Assembly (NCBI RefSeq): GCF_020085105.1
Contig: NC_058045.1
Location: forward strand, 21,678,833 to 21,742,832
Reading direction: 5' to 3'
Source of the DNA: Siniperca chuatsi
Lineage: Eukaryota; Chordata; Actinopteri; Centrarchiformes; Sinipercidae
DNA length: 64,000 bases
The notes under the pieces are model-generated. The model was not told the origin of the DNA, did not search any database, and saw nothing but the letters and a program-made list of their open reading frames with translations. Below are positions 29,074 to 39,459 of the stretch, in pieces. The first letter of the stretch is position 1; each line of letters begins with the position of its first letter. Both the position numbers and the translations under genes were made by a program.

Positions 29074-29379
29074 ATGTTCTTCACCGTGTATGCGCGCGCG
29101 TGTGTGTGGTGTGCGTGTGCACGTTCATATGCGGGTGCGTGTGTTTTCTTCAAGTTTGAGTAGGTAAGGGATCGTGTAAAAATAGCAGTCCTACATACGT
29201 CTGATCCGGATAACCCTTCTTTTTACAAAAACACCAAATCCTTGCAGTTTATTAACCTTTAACCAAGATACAATAATTTGGTGGATTAGAAGATATTTAT
29301 TGATTTCACAAGTTTTCATAAACACGCTCTTGTTTTGTAACACGCTTTTGAATCGATCTGACTATTTGCAGACGCTCCC

Positions 29380-29655
29380 TCTGACGATTGAACCGTCCCG
29401 TCATACCTCGCGTGGCCAACGGCTCTCTCCACCAAATGCTCGCTCATTGAATTATCGTATTCAGCCTGTTCAGCTCGATTTAGGGAAATAATTTGGAGCA
29501 AAGCAGGTCGGGCTAGCTCATTCCACACCTGTTATCTGTCACTGACTTTCCCGGCCTTCTGTTTATCTGACTGCAGCGGTGGGGCGTGCTTTCCTGGGTT
29601 CGCTGGCTGGATTTGGTAGGGGAGGCAGGGGGAAGTACGGAGCTGGTCCTGAGTG
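29380..29655 (+). promoter_or_regulatory. e2f4: e2f4 promoter/5' UTR region
   Basis: The 275 bases before the e2f4 start are relatively GC-rich with CpGs (cctcgcgtggcc near 29408). They contain TTTCCCGG near 29546-29553, one mismatch from the E2F consensus TTTSSCGC. No TATA box is evident. The transcription start cannot be placed. The E2F-like site would fit autoregulation, but a single octamer match is weak evidence. Confidence 0.4.
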
Positions 29656-32600
29656 ATGATGGAGCTGGAGTCGGCCAGTAATAGAGGCGAACTGGGAGCT
29701 GCGGGGGACTCGCTGCAGCCACAGACTCCCAGCAGGCACGAAAAGAGCCTGGGACTGCTCACGACCAAGTTTGTGACTTTACTACAGGAGGCGAAGGACG
29801 GAGTGCTGGATCTGAAAGCGGTGAGCATGCAGCCCAGAGTCTTTGTTGTTAGCACATGTCATCTTGAGCCTGCCCGCTGTCGTTAGGTTTCATGCACTTT
29901 CGCTAGCCTGCCTGTTAGCCTAGCCTAGCCTTGTGACAGGCTAATTTGAATGGGTGATACGGCTTTCCTTATGGCTTTGTAGTTTTTATACACCTCGGTT
30001 ACTTTCAAACCTCCGCTTAAATGTTACGTCATGTTATTTTGGCGTATCTCAAAGAGAAGCAAAGTAAGGTTACAAACTGAACTTTGAGAACACTGGTCAA
30101 CTTCTCAGACTCTACCCCCTGCAGATTCAAAGTTAAGAAAGTGGGTCAGCTTTTGTCGCTCCCTTCTGAGCTAACGCTAATGCATCTTCACACATGAACA
30201 GTTTTTTCTGACTGATAACGTAATTGTCACTTAACGACATGCATTCACACCGTCTCATATAGTTTGTTTAAAAAAACATATACTTTTAACGACAATGCAT
30301 TAACGTTAGCTTTTCAAATACATGTACATTAACAATCGTTAGCTGCGTTCTCCACTCCAGTCTAGGCCGTCGTCCTCTTAATGAGCTGTTCAGATATACA
30401 TTAACACTCCCACAAAACTATCATCCTTTTTGCTGAGCAGCGTGTTTGTCTCAGAGTGACTTAAGATACCCGAAGAACTAGCCTAGTTCCTGATGTTGGT
30501 GTTTACTTAAAGGTGTTGAGAACAAATTGATCTTTGCACACTTTTCAGCCAGTGCCACTAAACGCTTAATAAGCCTTGAACTCAAATACCGTAATATAGG
30601 GTTTGACCCAAAGCCCAGACTTATCAAAACATGTGCACTTGTCAAATTGGAATATAAATAGTAACATTTTAACAAACGCTGGTATCCATGTTTTTTTTCT
30701 CAACCAAAACCAGTGATCCAGATGGCAGCTTGGCCAGCCAAGCATTACTTTGTATAATAGAACAGTTTATTTTTCACAGTGACCTCAATGATTTGAGTGG
30801 CTTCATAGCCACTGACACTCATGTTGGCACCTTGCTTTGCTCTAGACAGATAATAAAATACCAGGCAGTTGTGCTTCTTTTTTTTTCTTTCACTCTTTTT
30901 CTTTCATTCTCACATGTCCATAAAAACACACTGCATTTTTGAATAATGAAACCAATTCGCTTTGAGCAATCACTTCAATCTCTCTCTTATCAATGAAACA
31001 TTGTGTCCTAGACAGAAAAATACTTTTGTGTCTTGTCCTATCAGATGTTAGCTCAGATTCTTTGACACTGATGCGATTCATCTGTTATAAGATATTTTAG
31101 ACTCTATACAGGTTTTTATAAGAGAGCTGTGGTTTAAATGTGTTTTGTACTAAAGACCAAAGCTCTGCTCTGACTAGAGTCTATCTATATGTTGACACTG
31201 CTGTCAAAAAGTAAAAAGTAAACCATAACTCATGATATTCAGTGTGGCTGTGGGAGCCACACTAAACTGGAAATCCTTACCTTAGTTTTGCATGAGTGAA
31301 TAATGAAATTATGTTATGTGAACTGTTAAACAAAAGGCCTTGCGGTTTATTATATGCCATTCCGCAGGTCTGTGACTCCATTGCACCCGCAGGGCCTGGT
31401 GACAAAACCTAAACTTATCAGCACCAGCCACATGGTTATCATTAGTTTATTAAACACCGAGAGGTTGGGCTGGGAAGGAAGTGTAAATGACACTGCCTTA
31501 CCCTACGATGGGTGGTGAAACCCCATGGTTTTTGTTTGCAGGGCAATGAACCCGTTGGCACAGATACAGCCTCTTTCTGTCTGTTTTTAGCTACGAGCCT
31601 ACTAAAGGAGATATCAGTAATCTCTATTGTATTTTTCATTGCCTTTGTCCCATGATTCAGGCGGCAGACACCTTGGCAGTGCGACAAAAACGACGTATCT
31701 ATGATATCACTAATGTGTTGGAGGGAATTGGACTGATAGAGAAGAAGTCCAAGAACAGCATCCAATGGAAGTAAGTCCACACTTGGATTTATTTATTTAT
31801 TTGATTCCCTAAAGGTGGAAAGACTGTCCCTTTTAATAAAAAAAACAAATTTGCTGTCTAAAAGGATTCTCTGCAATTTGCTTTCATGAAAAGGCAAATG
31901 GCAATTTTAATTGTAATTGAGAATTTAAAAAATACCCCCACACTTTGTGTGTCATGAGCTAATTAAATTAAAATTTTGGAGTTTTGTCCTGACCTGATGT
32001 TGCCTTCATTCAGAAAAGTGATTGTGCTTATGTCATTAGAGGGCTGAACTATCTGAAACCATACTACTAATTACATGTCTTGCACCAGTACCCCACATCA
32101 CTTCCACTTTATCATAACAAGTTCATATTCTAGCTAAAGAGAAATGGCTGAGACACTGATTCATCTAAGGATCACAGCACTAATTGTTGATGTTACGTTA
32201 TCCTTGTATGCACTTATTTTTGCTTGTGTGTTAACCTGTCTGACAAACATGCTCACGACACCACGACTGTATATTTCAGTCGTAACAGTAGAGAAATGAC
32301 TGTTGAGCAGTGTGAAGCCATATGAAACAAATTAGAATCTCAGTATGCATGACATTTGCTCATTTAGGTTCTAGAACTGTCCATGGACGTGTGTTGTATT
32401 GCTCATTTTCCTGTACGTATTTGACAATCAACAAGTAGCTGTCACAGTATAATCATTTCATAACGACACTATAACAAAATGGCCTGAACAATAAAAAAAC
32501 ACCTGACTACAACAGTTGTGCTGGAGAACTGTAAATATGACAGTTGTAAATACATATGAACATGTCCAGATGGCTTTGGTCAATGCTGTGCATTTACACT

Positions 32601-35600
32601 GCAACGAGTAAGTGTTAGGACAGTGACACATTACTTTGGTGTTCTGGCTCTGTAGACAAACACATTGGATTTGAAACGATGACTCTGATGTTAAATGACG
32701 AGCTCTCAGTTTTAATTTGCGGGTGTTTGCATCCACTTCAAATGAACTGTGCAGTAACTGTAGCCATTTTATTCATAGTTCCCCAAATAGGCTCTTTTCT
32801 CAGTAACCATTTTGACTTGTCATGGTAGGAAAAGTACAGGTGTTACTAACAACTTTAACGATGGCTCTGTTCTATTAAAGTGTCCCAGTAAGCCATGAAA
32901 GTATGACAGTGAGCCAGCAAGGACAATACCAGGACCATGAAGCTGAAGCAGCAAAATGGAATTCAGCCATCAGTAGTTGCATTATTTACACCTATCCTTT
33001 TCCTACTGTGATATTTCAAAATGTCTTCAGTGAAAAAGGTGTTCGAAATGTTTGGATGATTTTTGGGTTGGCGTGTTTAGTACTGCTCACAATATTGTTC
33101 AATGCAATTAATCATTGCTTAATAGAAAATACTGCAGTGGGACTTGTTGAACCACTTATTTAACAAATGTAACAATAAAGAAAACATTATTTCAAGCTGT
33201 GTGGTAATCACATCTGTCATAAAAAATGTTTCCTGCCAGCACAGCTGTAGTCCTGATATATCCGTTTTGTCCAAGCTCTAATACAAAGCAGATTGATCAG
33301 TAGCCAAGAGAAAGTGAATGAGAATGAATCTGCGTAGCTGTATCATTAATAAAGCAGGGTGCCTGCTGTCTGTACATAACCATGTATTTGTGTTTTAGGG
33401 GTGTAGGTCCAGGCTGTAACACCAGAGAGATTGCCGATAAGCTGATTGATCTGAAGGCCGAGCTAGATGACCTGGCTCTCAGGGAACACGAGCTGGACCA
33501 GCAGAGAGTCTGGGTCCAACAGAGCATCAAGAATGTCACAGACGACTCTAACAACAGCCCATATCCTTCACTGCACTGTGTGTTTATGTGTATGTTATAG
33601 CTAGAATTTTTTTTTCTTTTTCAGTGATGTGTCCCATGGTTAGTGCTGATTTAATATGACACTTTCATTAGCCATTCATTTATCCTGCTGCATTCCAAAT
33701 AACTAGCGATGACTGTTCCTAAAAAGCCTTGTTCTACATCTGTGCTTCTTCAAGCTCAGCCAAAATAACTTTTTAAATAAATTTTCTCATACATGATAAA
33801 ACTTCTCCAGAGCCCCAGAAGACATTAATCAGCTGTTTACACAAGTTGAGTAGTACTACTCATGACTAGTAAACTGATCTTGATGTGGAAAATTGGTGGA
33901 TTTTCCCTTTTATGTCCATTCATATGTTCTTTCTGTATATTCTATTATTTCAGTAGAGCTGTGGCAGCTGTACTGAAGACCCATCTGACAATTATGTACT
34001 GTAACTTTCACCTTTTTATGGAAAATATTTTCTGAGTTTGCCGGCTCATAAATGTTGCTTAGAGCAGTGCCAAATCACTGACTACAGAAGTCTGTAGATA
34101 CTGTAGACTACAGCCAGGGCTTTTCCTGTATAGGACAGACTGCCAGTTATCATTAGAATAAAGTGCTCCTGAAGAACAAGGACAACAGTGTCAAACTGTG
34201 TGAAAACAACCATTTGCAAACATGCCGTGATGAATTACTTAGATATACTCATTGTTATATGCTTTGTGAAAACCACTCATGGTCAGTATTTAGGTATGCG
34301 CATGTGGCACTCAGTGACACAGCAACAGTACACAATGACTCAACAGTGAAACATATCCAATCTCAACACCATCTGGCATCTCATAGGGGATAATCCTGGA
34401 CATACATCCCCACAGATTCTGCCAGCTCTGTCAGCCACACAGCTCATTTTGAGGCTCTCTGTCCTGGTCATTTAAATGAGCACTCCACTGATTTACACAT
34501 AAAGGTCGTGGAGAGTATTACTCAGCTGGTAAAAGTAGTTGTATAATGCCTTCTGTGGCTCTGGAGGGAGTTTTCTAAAGTCTGAGAAAATAACCCTGAT
34601 GATGTCATCAGGGGCCCTGAGGGCATTTAACAGGCAGGGAGGGTCTAATGAATGGTGTTAATTAGTTTCATTATTGGAATTGTAGGATCCTGTGTTTTTT
34701 AATAATATACTATAGACTAAAAGTTAAGATGTCTCGGCCACTCCTGCTTCAACTTGACCATTTCTTTTTTTAATCTGTCTTTATGGAGTCCCCCTTCATG
34801 GAAGTGCAATACTACATTTCTGCAGTACCCTATTAACAAATGTAAATATTCAGTAAACCATCATTAGTTGGTTAACCAGCCATTGTGGAGATGAAATGGC
34901 TTTTGCTAACAGCAGTCAGTCATGTGAAATGCCAGAGTGCAAAGTTGCGTTGAGATGTTTTCTCGTTTAAGTGTAAAACAAGATTGTTATTGGACCCTTA
35001 ACACATTCATACTATGGCATATATAAAACATGACGATCTCTGTGGAGCTTTCAAAGGTAATTGTTTTAGATGCTCAGTCTTTATATACATTTTTCTTTTT
35101 CTATCACATTGACAATCTCAAACAAAGTTTCCATCACTTGCCTGTCCTCCTTCCTCAGGTGACACACTCCTAGCAATCCGTGCTCCCATTGGCACACAAC
35201 TAGAGGTCCCCATACCAGAAGCTGTAAGTTATGTGAGTGGTTTGTGCATTTTGTATGCTCCTAAAGTCCAGCTACTGTTTTGTCTCATGTCTCAGACTGA
35301 GTGTATGTTTTCTTATCCAGGTCCTCAACGGTCAGAGGAAATACCAAATCCGTCTCAAGAGTTCATCTGGTCCCATCGAGGTTTTGCTGGTCAATAAGGA
35401 CCCATCCAGTGCCTCTCCTGTTGTTTTGCCTGTCCCTCCTCCAGATGATGTCCTTCAAAATCTCCCAGCGCCGATACCTACCTCTCAGCCGCCCACTGCT
35501 GCCTCCCAGGTCCTCACAGATATCAGCGTTTCTATGCAATTAATTCTATTTATGTATTGATCTGTTTACTGTAAGAGACTGGGTGTTCACTCTCAAGATG

Positions 35601-38600
35601 TCTTTCTCTATTGAAACAGTAAAGAGGATGAGATTGATCCCCAGACAGCAATATCTTTCATGGTTTTCTTTTATTGATATGACAGTTGTGTTTGAAATAG
35701 TGTTCAGAAATGTTTAATCACCATGGCAAGATGATTCAAAACACTGTGACTTCTGCTGTTTTTTGGTTGTTGTTTTTTTCATCGTACAAATCTTTTCTTC
35801 ATCATTCCATGTTATGACTTTCCTCTTTCTTTCCTTCATCTTTCCACCCTCCAGGTCCCCAAAGCAGCTCCAGCAACAAAACCTGGTCCTGCCACAATGT
35901 TAGCTACAGCAGCCAACCAGACAGCCTCAGTGACAGGTAGGGAGGGACAGCAGACCAATGAGTGCACTGTGAGCTGAAATATTGCACATTTTTAGTCTGT
36001 AAGACTTGGACTGTCTAAGAACAATTTCCAACATTATCAAAAATTTCTACATTTCGCCTTGTATTGTTGTATTTTACACTGAACAATTTGATGTACTGTA
36101 ATATAATGCCAAGAACCAACATTATTTTATCTCTCACTGTTTCAGAAGTGTCAAGCACCACACCACTCACCCCAACAACAGATGCATCTGCAACAGTTAC
36201 TCAGCAACTACAGTCTTCTGCCTCGTTGGATGGATCTGCATCATCCTCTGCCTCTGCAGTATTTGAACCAATTAAATCGGATCCCTCTGAATGTGAGTTT
36301 TGCATGTTGCTGAACTCTTTTGAATCAATCTCTCTCTCTCTGTCTGTCTGTCTGAAATGCAGCTGATGGTGATGACTAATATTTTACTTATATTGTCATT
36401 GGAATCACATCTCACACACAATGATTCATTGGATGTTAAATTGGATAGTTTAATGTTCCACAGATTATGCAAACCATTGTGTATTTAAACGGCTACTTTT
36501 CTACAGGACTATGAGACGTACTATAAGTAAATTTGCAATATTCATATTGTACACTTAAGTGTAATGTAGTGACTATAGCTGAAATATTTGCTGTGGTTTC
36601 CTTCTAGTGCTGGACTTTCCCAAAGAGCTCTCTGACATGTTTGATCCAACAAAAGGTAAACTCTTAAGCATTACACACAAAGCGATTTTTTTTTTTTCTC
36701 AATTGATTATGCAGTAGTTACCTGTATACCACTTTTCTCAGTGTCCTGCAGACTGAAAGTTTTAAAAAAACGTTTCTCACTTCTTTTCTCTGTCTGACAG
36801 AGATCATGAGTGGAGACCTGTTGGAGGACTTGATGTCATCAGAAGGTGAGTTTGATTACAGAGATATGGATGAAGAAGCAAATGACAGTTACAGTAAAAG
36901 AGTTTGCAAAAAGATTTAAAGGTGCTATTGATAACATCCAGCCACTAGATGACGCACTCCTCCTCCCCCAGTGGTTGCCAGTTTGTTGCACAACCTGCAT
37001 ATTACATGGTCAAGTGGAGTGAGACTCAGACAGACTCAGTCATATAAAGTGCTGAATAAGACGGTGTAGTCCCTCATTCGTCCAGGAGTGTTCTATCGTA
37101 GAAAAGGTTTCAGTCGTAGTCATCTGGACACTGTTTTCAGAATCAAGACGTTTCGGCTCCCATCCGGAAGTCATTCTCAATTGTGAAAAGTGCTGAATCT
37201 TTCGTGATACAGTAATGAATTCATTTTGCCACCAAAATCTTTACATTAGCTATAGATTTAGGTTACTTTGTGCGGTAGTGTTTCATGTAACATTATCTAT
37301 GGTAATATTAGGATATGGCTAGCTAGCTTTAGGTAACCCTTTTTTCCCCATCATTTAATAATTATAGTGTTGCAACGCTTACAGTAAAATGACATTTCAG
37401 TCATCCTTACACTATAAGACATTAGGTAAATATTTACATTTTAATCCAATCAAAGAGTACAGTACATTGTAGGGATACTATTAAAATTGTAGAAAAGGTT
37501 GTAGTCAGTCGTAGTCATCTGGACGCTGTTTTCAGGATCAAGACGTTACGGCTCCCATCCGGAAGTCATTCTCAATTGTGAAAAAATGGGACAGGAACTA
37601 GAAATTTAAGCTACTCTGTGTTACATAAACCCTGCCCTCAGGAAGGAGTATCTGTTAATAGCTAGTTTCACCTGAAACTGACCTAATAGTTTCCAAGATG
37701 GCCCAGTAATCAGGCCTATTGTTTTCTGGCTGCATCTACTTCATCACTGTTAAGTACCTGATTAGCATGTGATTGGCGTGACCAAGGTGATAATACACTC
37801 TGATAGACTTTGGGCAGATTGAATCTCAGACCACCATTTCTGTTCAAAGAGGGGTTCTCTCTTTTTTTTTTTTTTTTTTTTTTTTTACAAAAATGGCTTC
37901 CTTGATGCCCCGTTCAAACCAACTCTTCCACTGGCCCCAGGCCATCGATTACGTCGGACCCTGGCCCACTTCTAAATCCCCTCTGATATGCATCATCGTT
38001 ATAACGTTACATTGTTTGAGGGAACTATAACGTTAGGTAACTGGATCAACCATCACTAATGCTAACCTGGCTCCTCAGGGATTGAAGATGTTATTTTTCT
38101 AATTTTGACAATCTAACCGGTGACAACACATTAGTTAAGGTTTTAAGGACCATGACTGTCTGTAGTTGTTGTTTATTTTGTTTAATATGCAGCACTGTAA
38201 TTTTATGGGTTATTGTTGTGACGATTAAGCTAAGATAGCTAATACATACTAACGTCAGTGTTCATTTTTTCCACACTAACTGGCAACTATACCATGTGAT
38301 ACCAACGTCATTATACTATTGGCTCACGAGCCTTGTTAGAAGCAGGAACTAAACATCAGACATCTCACACAGAGATAAACAAAACATTAATTTTGGACCC
38401 ATCGCACACATTTATTAAATTATTAATTTGCCTTTTTCTAAACGCTCTGTGGGTGTTTTTTTTTAATATTCATCTACATAAAGATTTTATCAATATCACC
38501 TTTGATTGTGTATAATGTGTGTAACAAAAAGAGGCTTTTGAATACATTTCAGCACTTTGACTCATGGCCTCCTTTTATGCATCATGCATGTCTCATCTCT

Positions 38601-38739
38601 TTCTCTGTCTGTTTCACCTCCAGTGTTCTCGCCTCTCCTCCGTCTGTCCCCTCCACCCAGCGACCACGACTACATATACAACCTGGATGAGACAGAAGGC
38701 CTGTGTGACCTCTTTGACGTCCCCATTCTCAACCTCTGA
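29656..38739 (+). CDS. e2f4: Transcription factor E2F4, 11 coding exons
   Basis: Exons: 29656-29820, 31661-31770, 33399-33560, 35013-35056, 35159-35223, 35321-35509, 35855-35936, 36146-36292, 36608-36655, 36801-36845, 38624-38739; 1173 nt, 390 aa. The product is a nuclear E2F that binds DNA with a DP partner and recruits pocket proteins p107/p130 to repress cell-cycle genes. Visible: winged-helix domain (about 25-92) with [19 protein letters not shown] (RRIYD at 66-70), dimerisation coiled coil (about 95-150), marked box (about 150-215), a Ser/Thr/Pro/Gln-rich linker, and the C-terminal pocket-binding motif [19 protein letters not shown]. The ending DVPILNL favours E2F4 over E2F5, whose C-terminus differs. 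Two tandem ATGs begin the frame at 29656. Exon 4 is a 44-nt exon after an AT-AC intron. The exon 6 donor is weak (CAG|GTCCTC). The neighbouring elmo3 supports orthology. Confidence 0.95.
33561..35012 (+). other. e2f4: U12-type AT-AC intron of e2f4 (intron 3)
   Basis: Exon 3 ends AGCCC and the intron begins ATATCCTT, the minor-spliceosome 5' splice site. It ends CATAC at 35012 with a branch element CCCTTAAC at 34995-35002, whose branch A lies 11 nt from the AC. Joining the exons gives ..[19 protein letters not shown].., which aligns with the E2F block NSCLAYVTHEDICRCFAG. No GT-AG alternative supplies that block. E2F-family genes are known hosts of U12 introns. Confidence 0.9.
37059..37186 (+). 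mobile_element. Short retroelement insertion with 12-bp TSD
   Basis: This 128-bp segment in e2f4 intron 10 is flanked by the direct duplication AAAGTGCTGAAT (37047-37058 and 37187-37198). Its distal part (GTAGTCATCTGGAC, AAGACGTTTCGGCTCCCATC, GGAAGTCATTCTCAATTG) is shared with the copy at 37489-37585. The CGTTTCGGCTCCCATCCGGA motif resembles terminal repeats of Penelope-like elements in fish, but that class call is from memory. Confidence 0.6.
37489..37590 (+). mobile_element. Second copy of the same retroelement terminus
   Basis: Direct-orientation copy of the 37098-37190 sequence with few differences (GGACGCTG for GGACACTG, GACGTTACGG for GACGTTTCGG). Sequence to its right up to about 37980 may belong to the same or another element. 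No ORF is recognisable there. Confidence 0.55.
37863..37886 (+). repeat. Poly(T) tract
   Basis: A run of about 24 T in e2f4 intron 10. It may be the poly(A) end of a minus-strand retroelement whose body would lie on the lower-coordinate side. Confidence 0.85.
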
Positions 38740-39118
38740 CCCCTGAGATTGTTGTCGGAGTGGGAAACACTTTGCCAGACATGCTAATCTACCTTTATTT
38801 TCTCCCAAGTTTTCCCTCTCACCGACAGTGAAGGAGGCGAAGAGGTGCAGGAAAACCAAAAATTATCTGATGAGCGTTCAAGGACACCTCTGCACTGACA
38901 CGGTGAGCTCAAGCTGAGCTCAGTCACACAGTAGCTCGATGTACAGCCTCGTGAAGAAATACAGGCGTGAGCAAAACATTTTACTTACTGCTTTTCCAAG
39001 GAAATATAGTCAAAACAAATGAAAAATAATTATATTTTTTGATTGTTATGTATGATAAAGCATTGTGTTTGTGTATCAGCTTTCCCGTGTGCTTGTGAGC
39101 GAATGTGTGTGGGCATAC

Positions 39119-39122
<4 letters not shown>

Positions 39123-39163
<41 letters not shown>
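39123..39163 (+). repeat. (GT)n microsatellite
   Basis: About 20 uninterrupted GT units lie in the e2f4 3' UTR region. Confidence 0.95.
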
Positions 39164-39164
<1 letters not shown>

Positions 39165-39448
39165 ATGAGTTTTTTGTATTGAATGCTCTCTTAAATTGAG
39201 TCAGATGTCTCCAGGGAAAAAAATAGCAACCCTTTTCCTATCAGGTAAAGAGTCATGGCAGACTTAACAGAGCACAGCCTTTATCACCCGGCAGCTGCTC
39301 ACGCATGGCTTGAATGAGTTCAAACACAGCTGGTTAAATATGCACTGTCCTCATGTACATAGAGAATATATATTTTGTATTACCAGCACACAAGACTATT
39401 GTGTAATAATGAATTACATTCGTAACACAGGCAGAGAAATAGTTTGCA

Positions 39449-39454
39449 AATAAA
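39449..39454 (+). terminator. e2f4: Candidate e2f4 polyadenylation signal
   Basis: AATAAA occurs about 710 bases after the stop codon, a plausible 3' UTR length for E2F4. Other AATAAA hexamers follow at 39605-39610 and near 40766 and 41270, so longer UTRs are possible. No clear GU-rich downstream element distinguishes among them. Confidence 0.35.
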
Positions 39455-39459
39455 CAAAG

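Noticed and set aside
33826..33846. GAAGACATTAATCAGCTGTT considered as the missing e2f4 exon 4
   Set aside because: It gives only EDI-like residues by chance and has no acceptor or matching phase. The segment at 35013-35056 fits the conserved block and both phases.
35832..35850. Pyrimidine-rich stretch considered as part of a second minor intron in e2f4
   Set aside because: The intron 6 boundaries are GT-AG with phase 0 and lack ATATCCTT and TCCTTAAC signals, so it is an ordinary intron with a weak donor.
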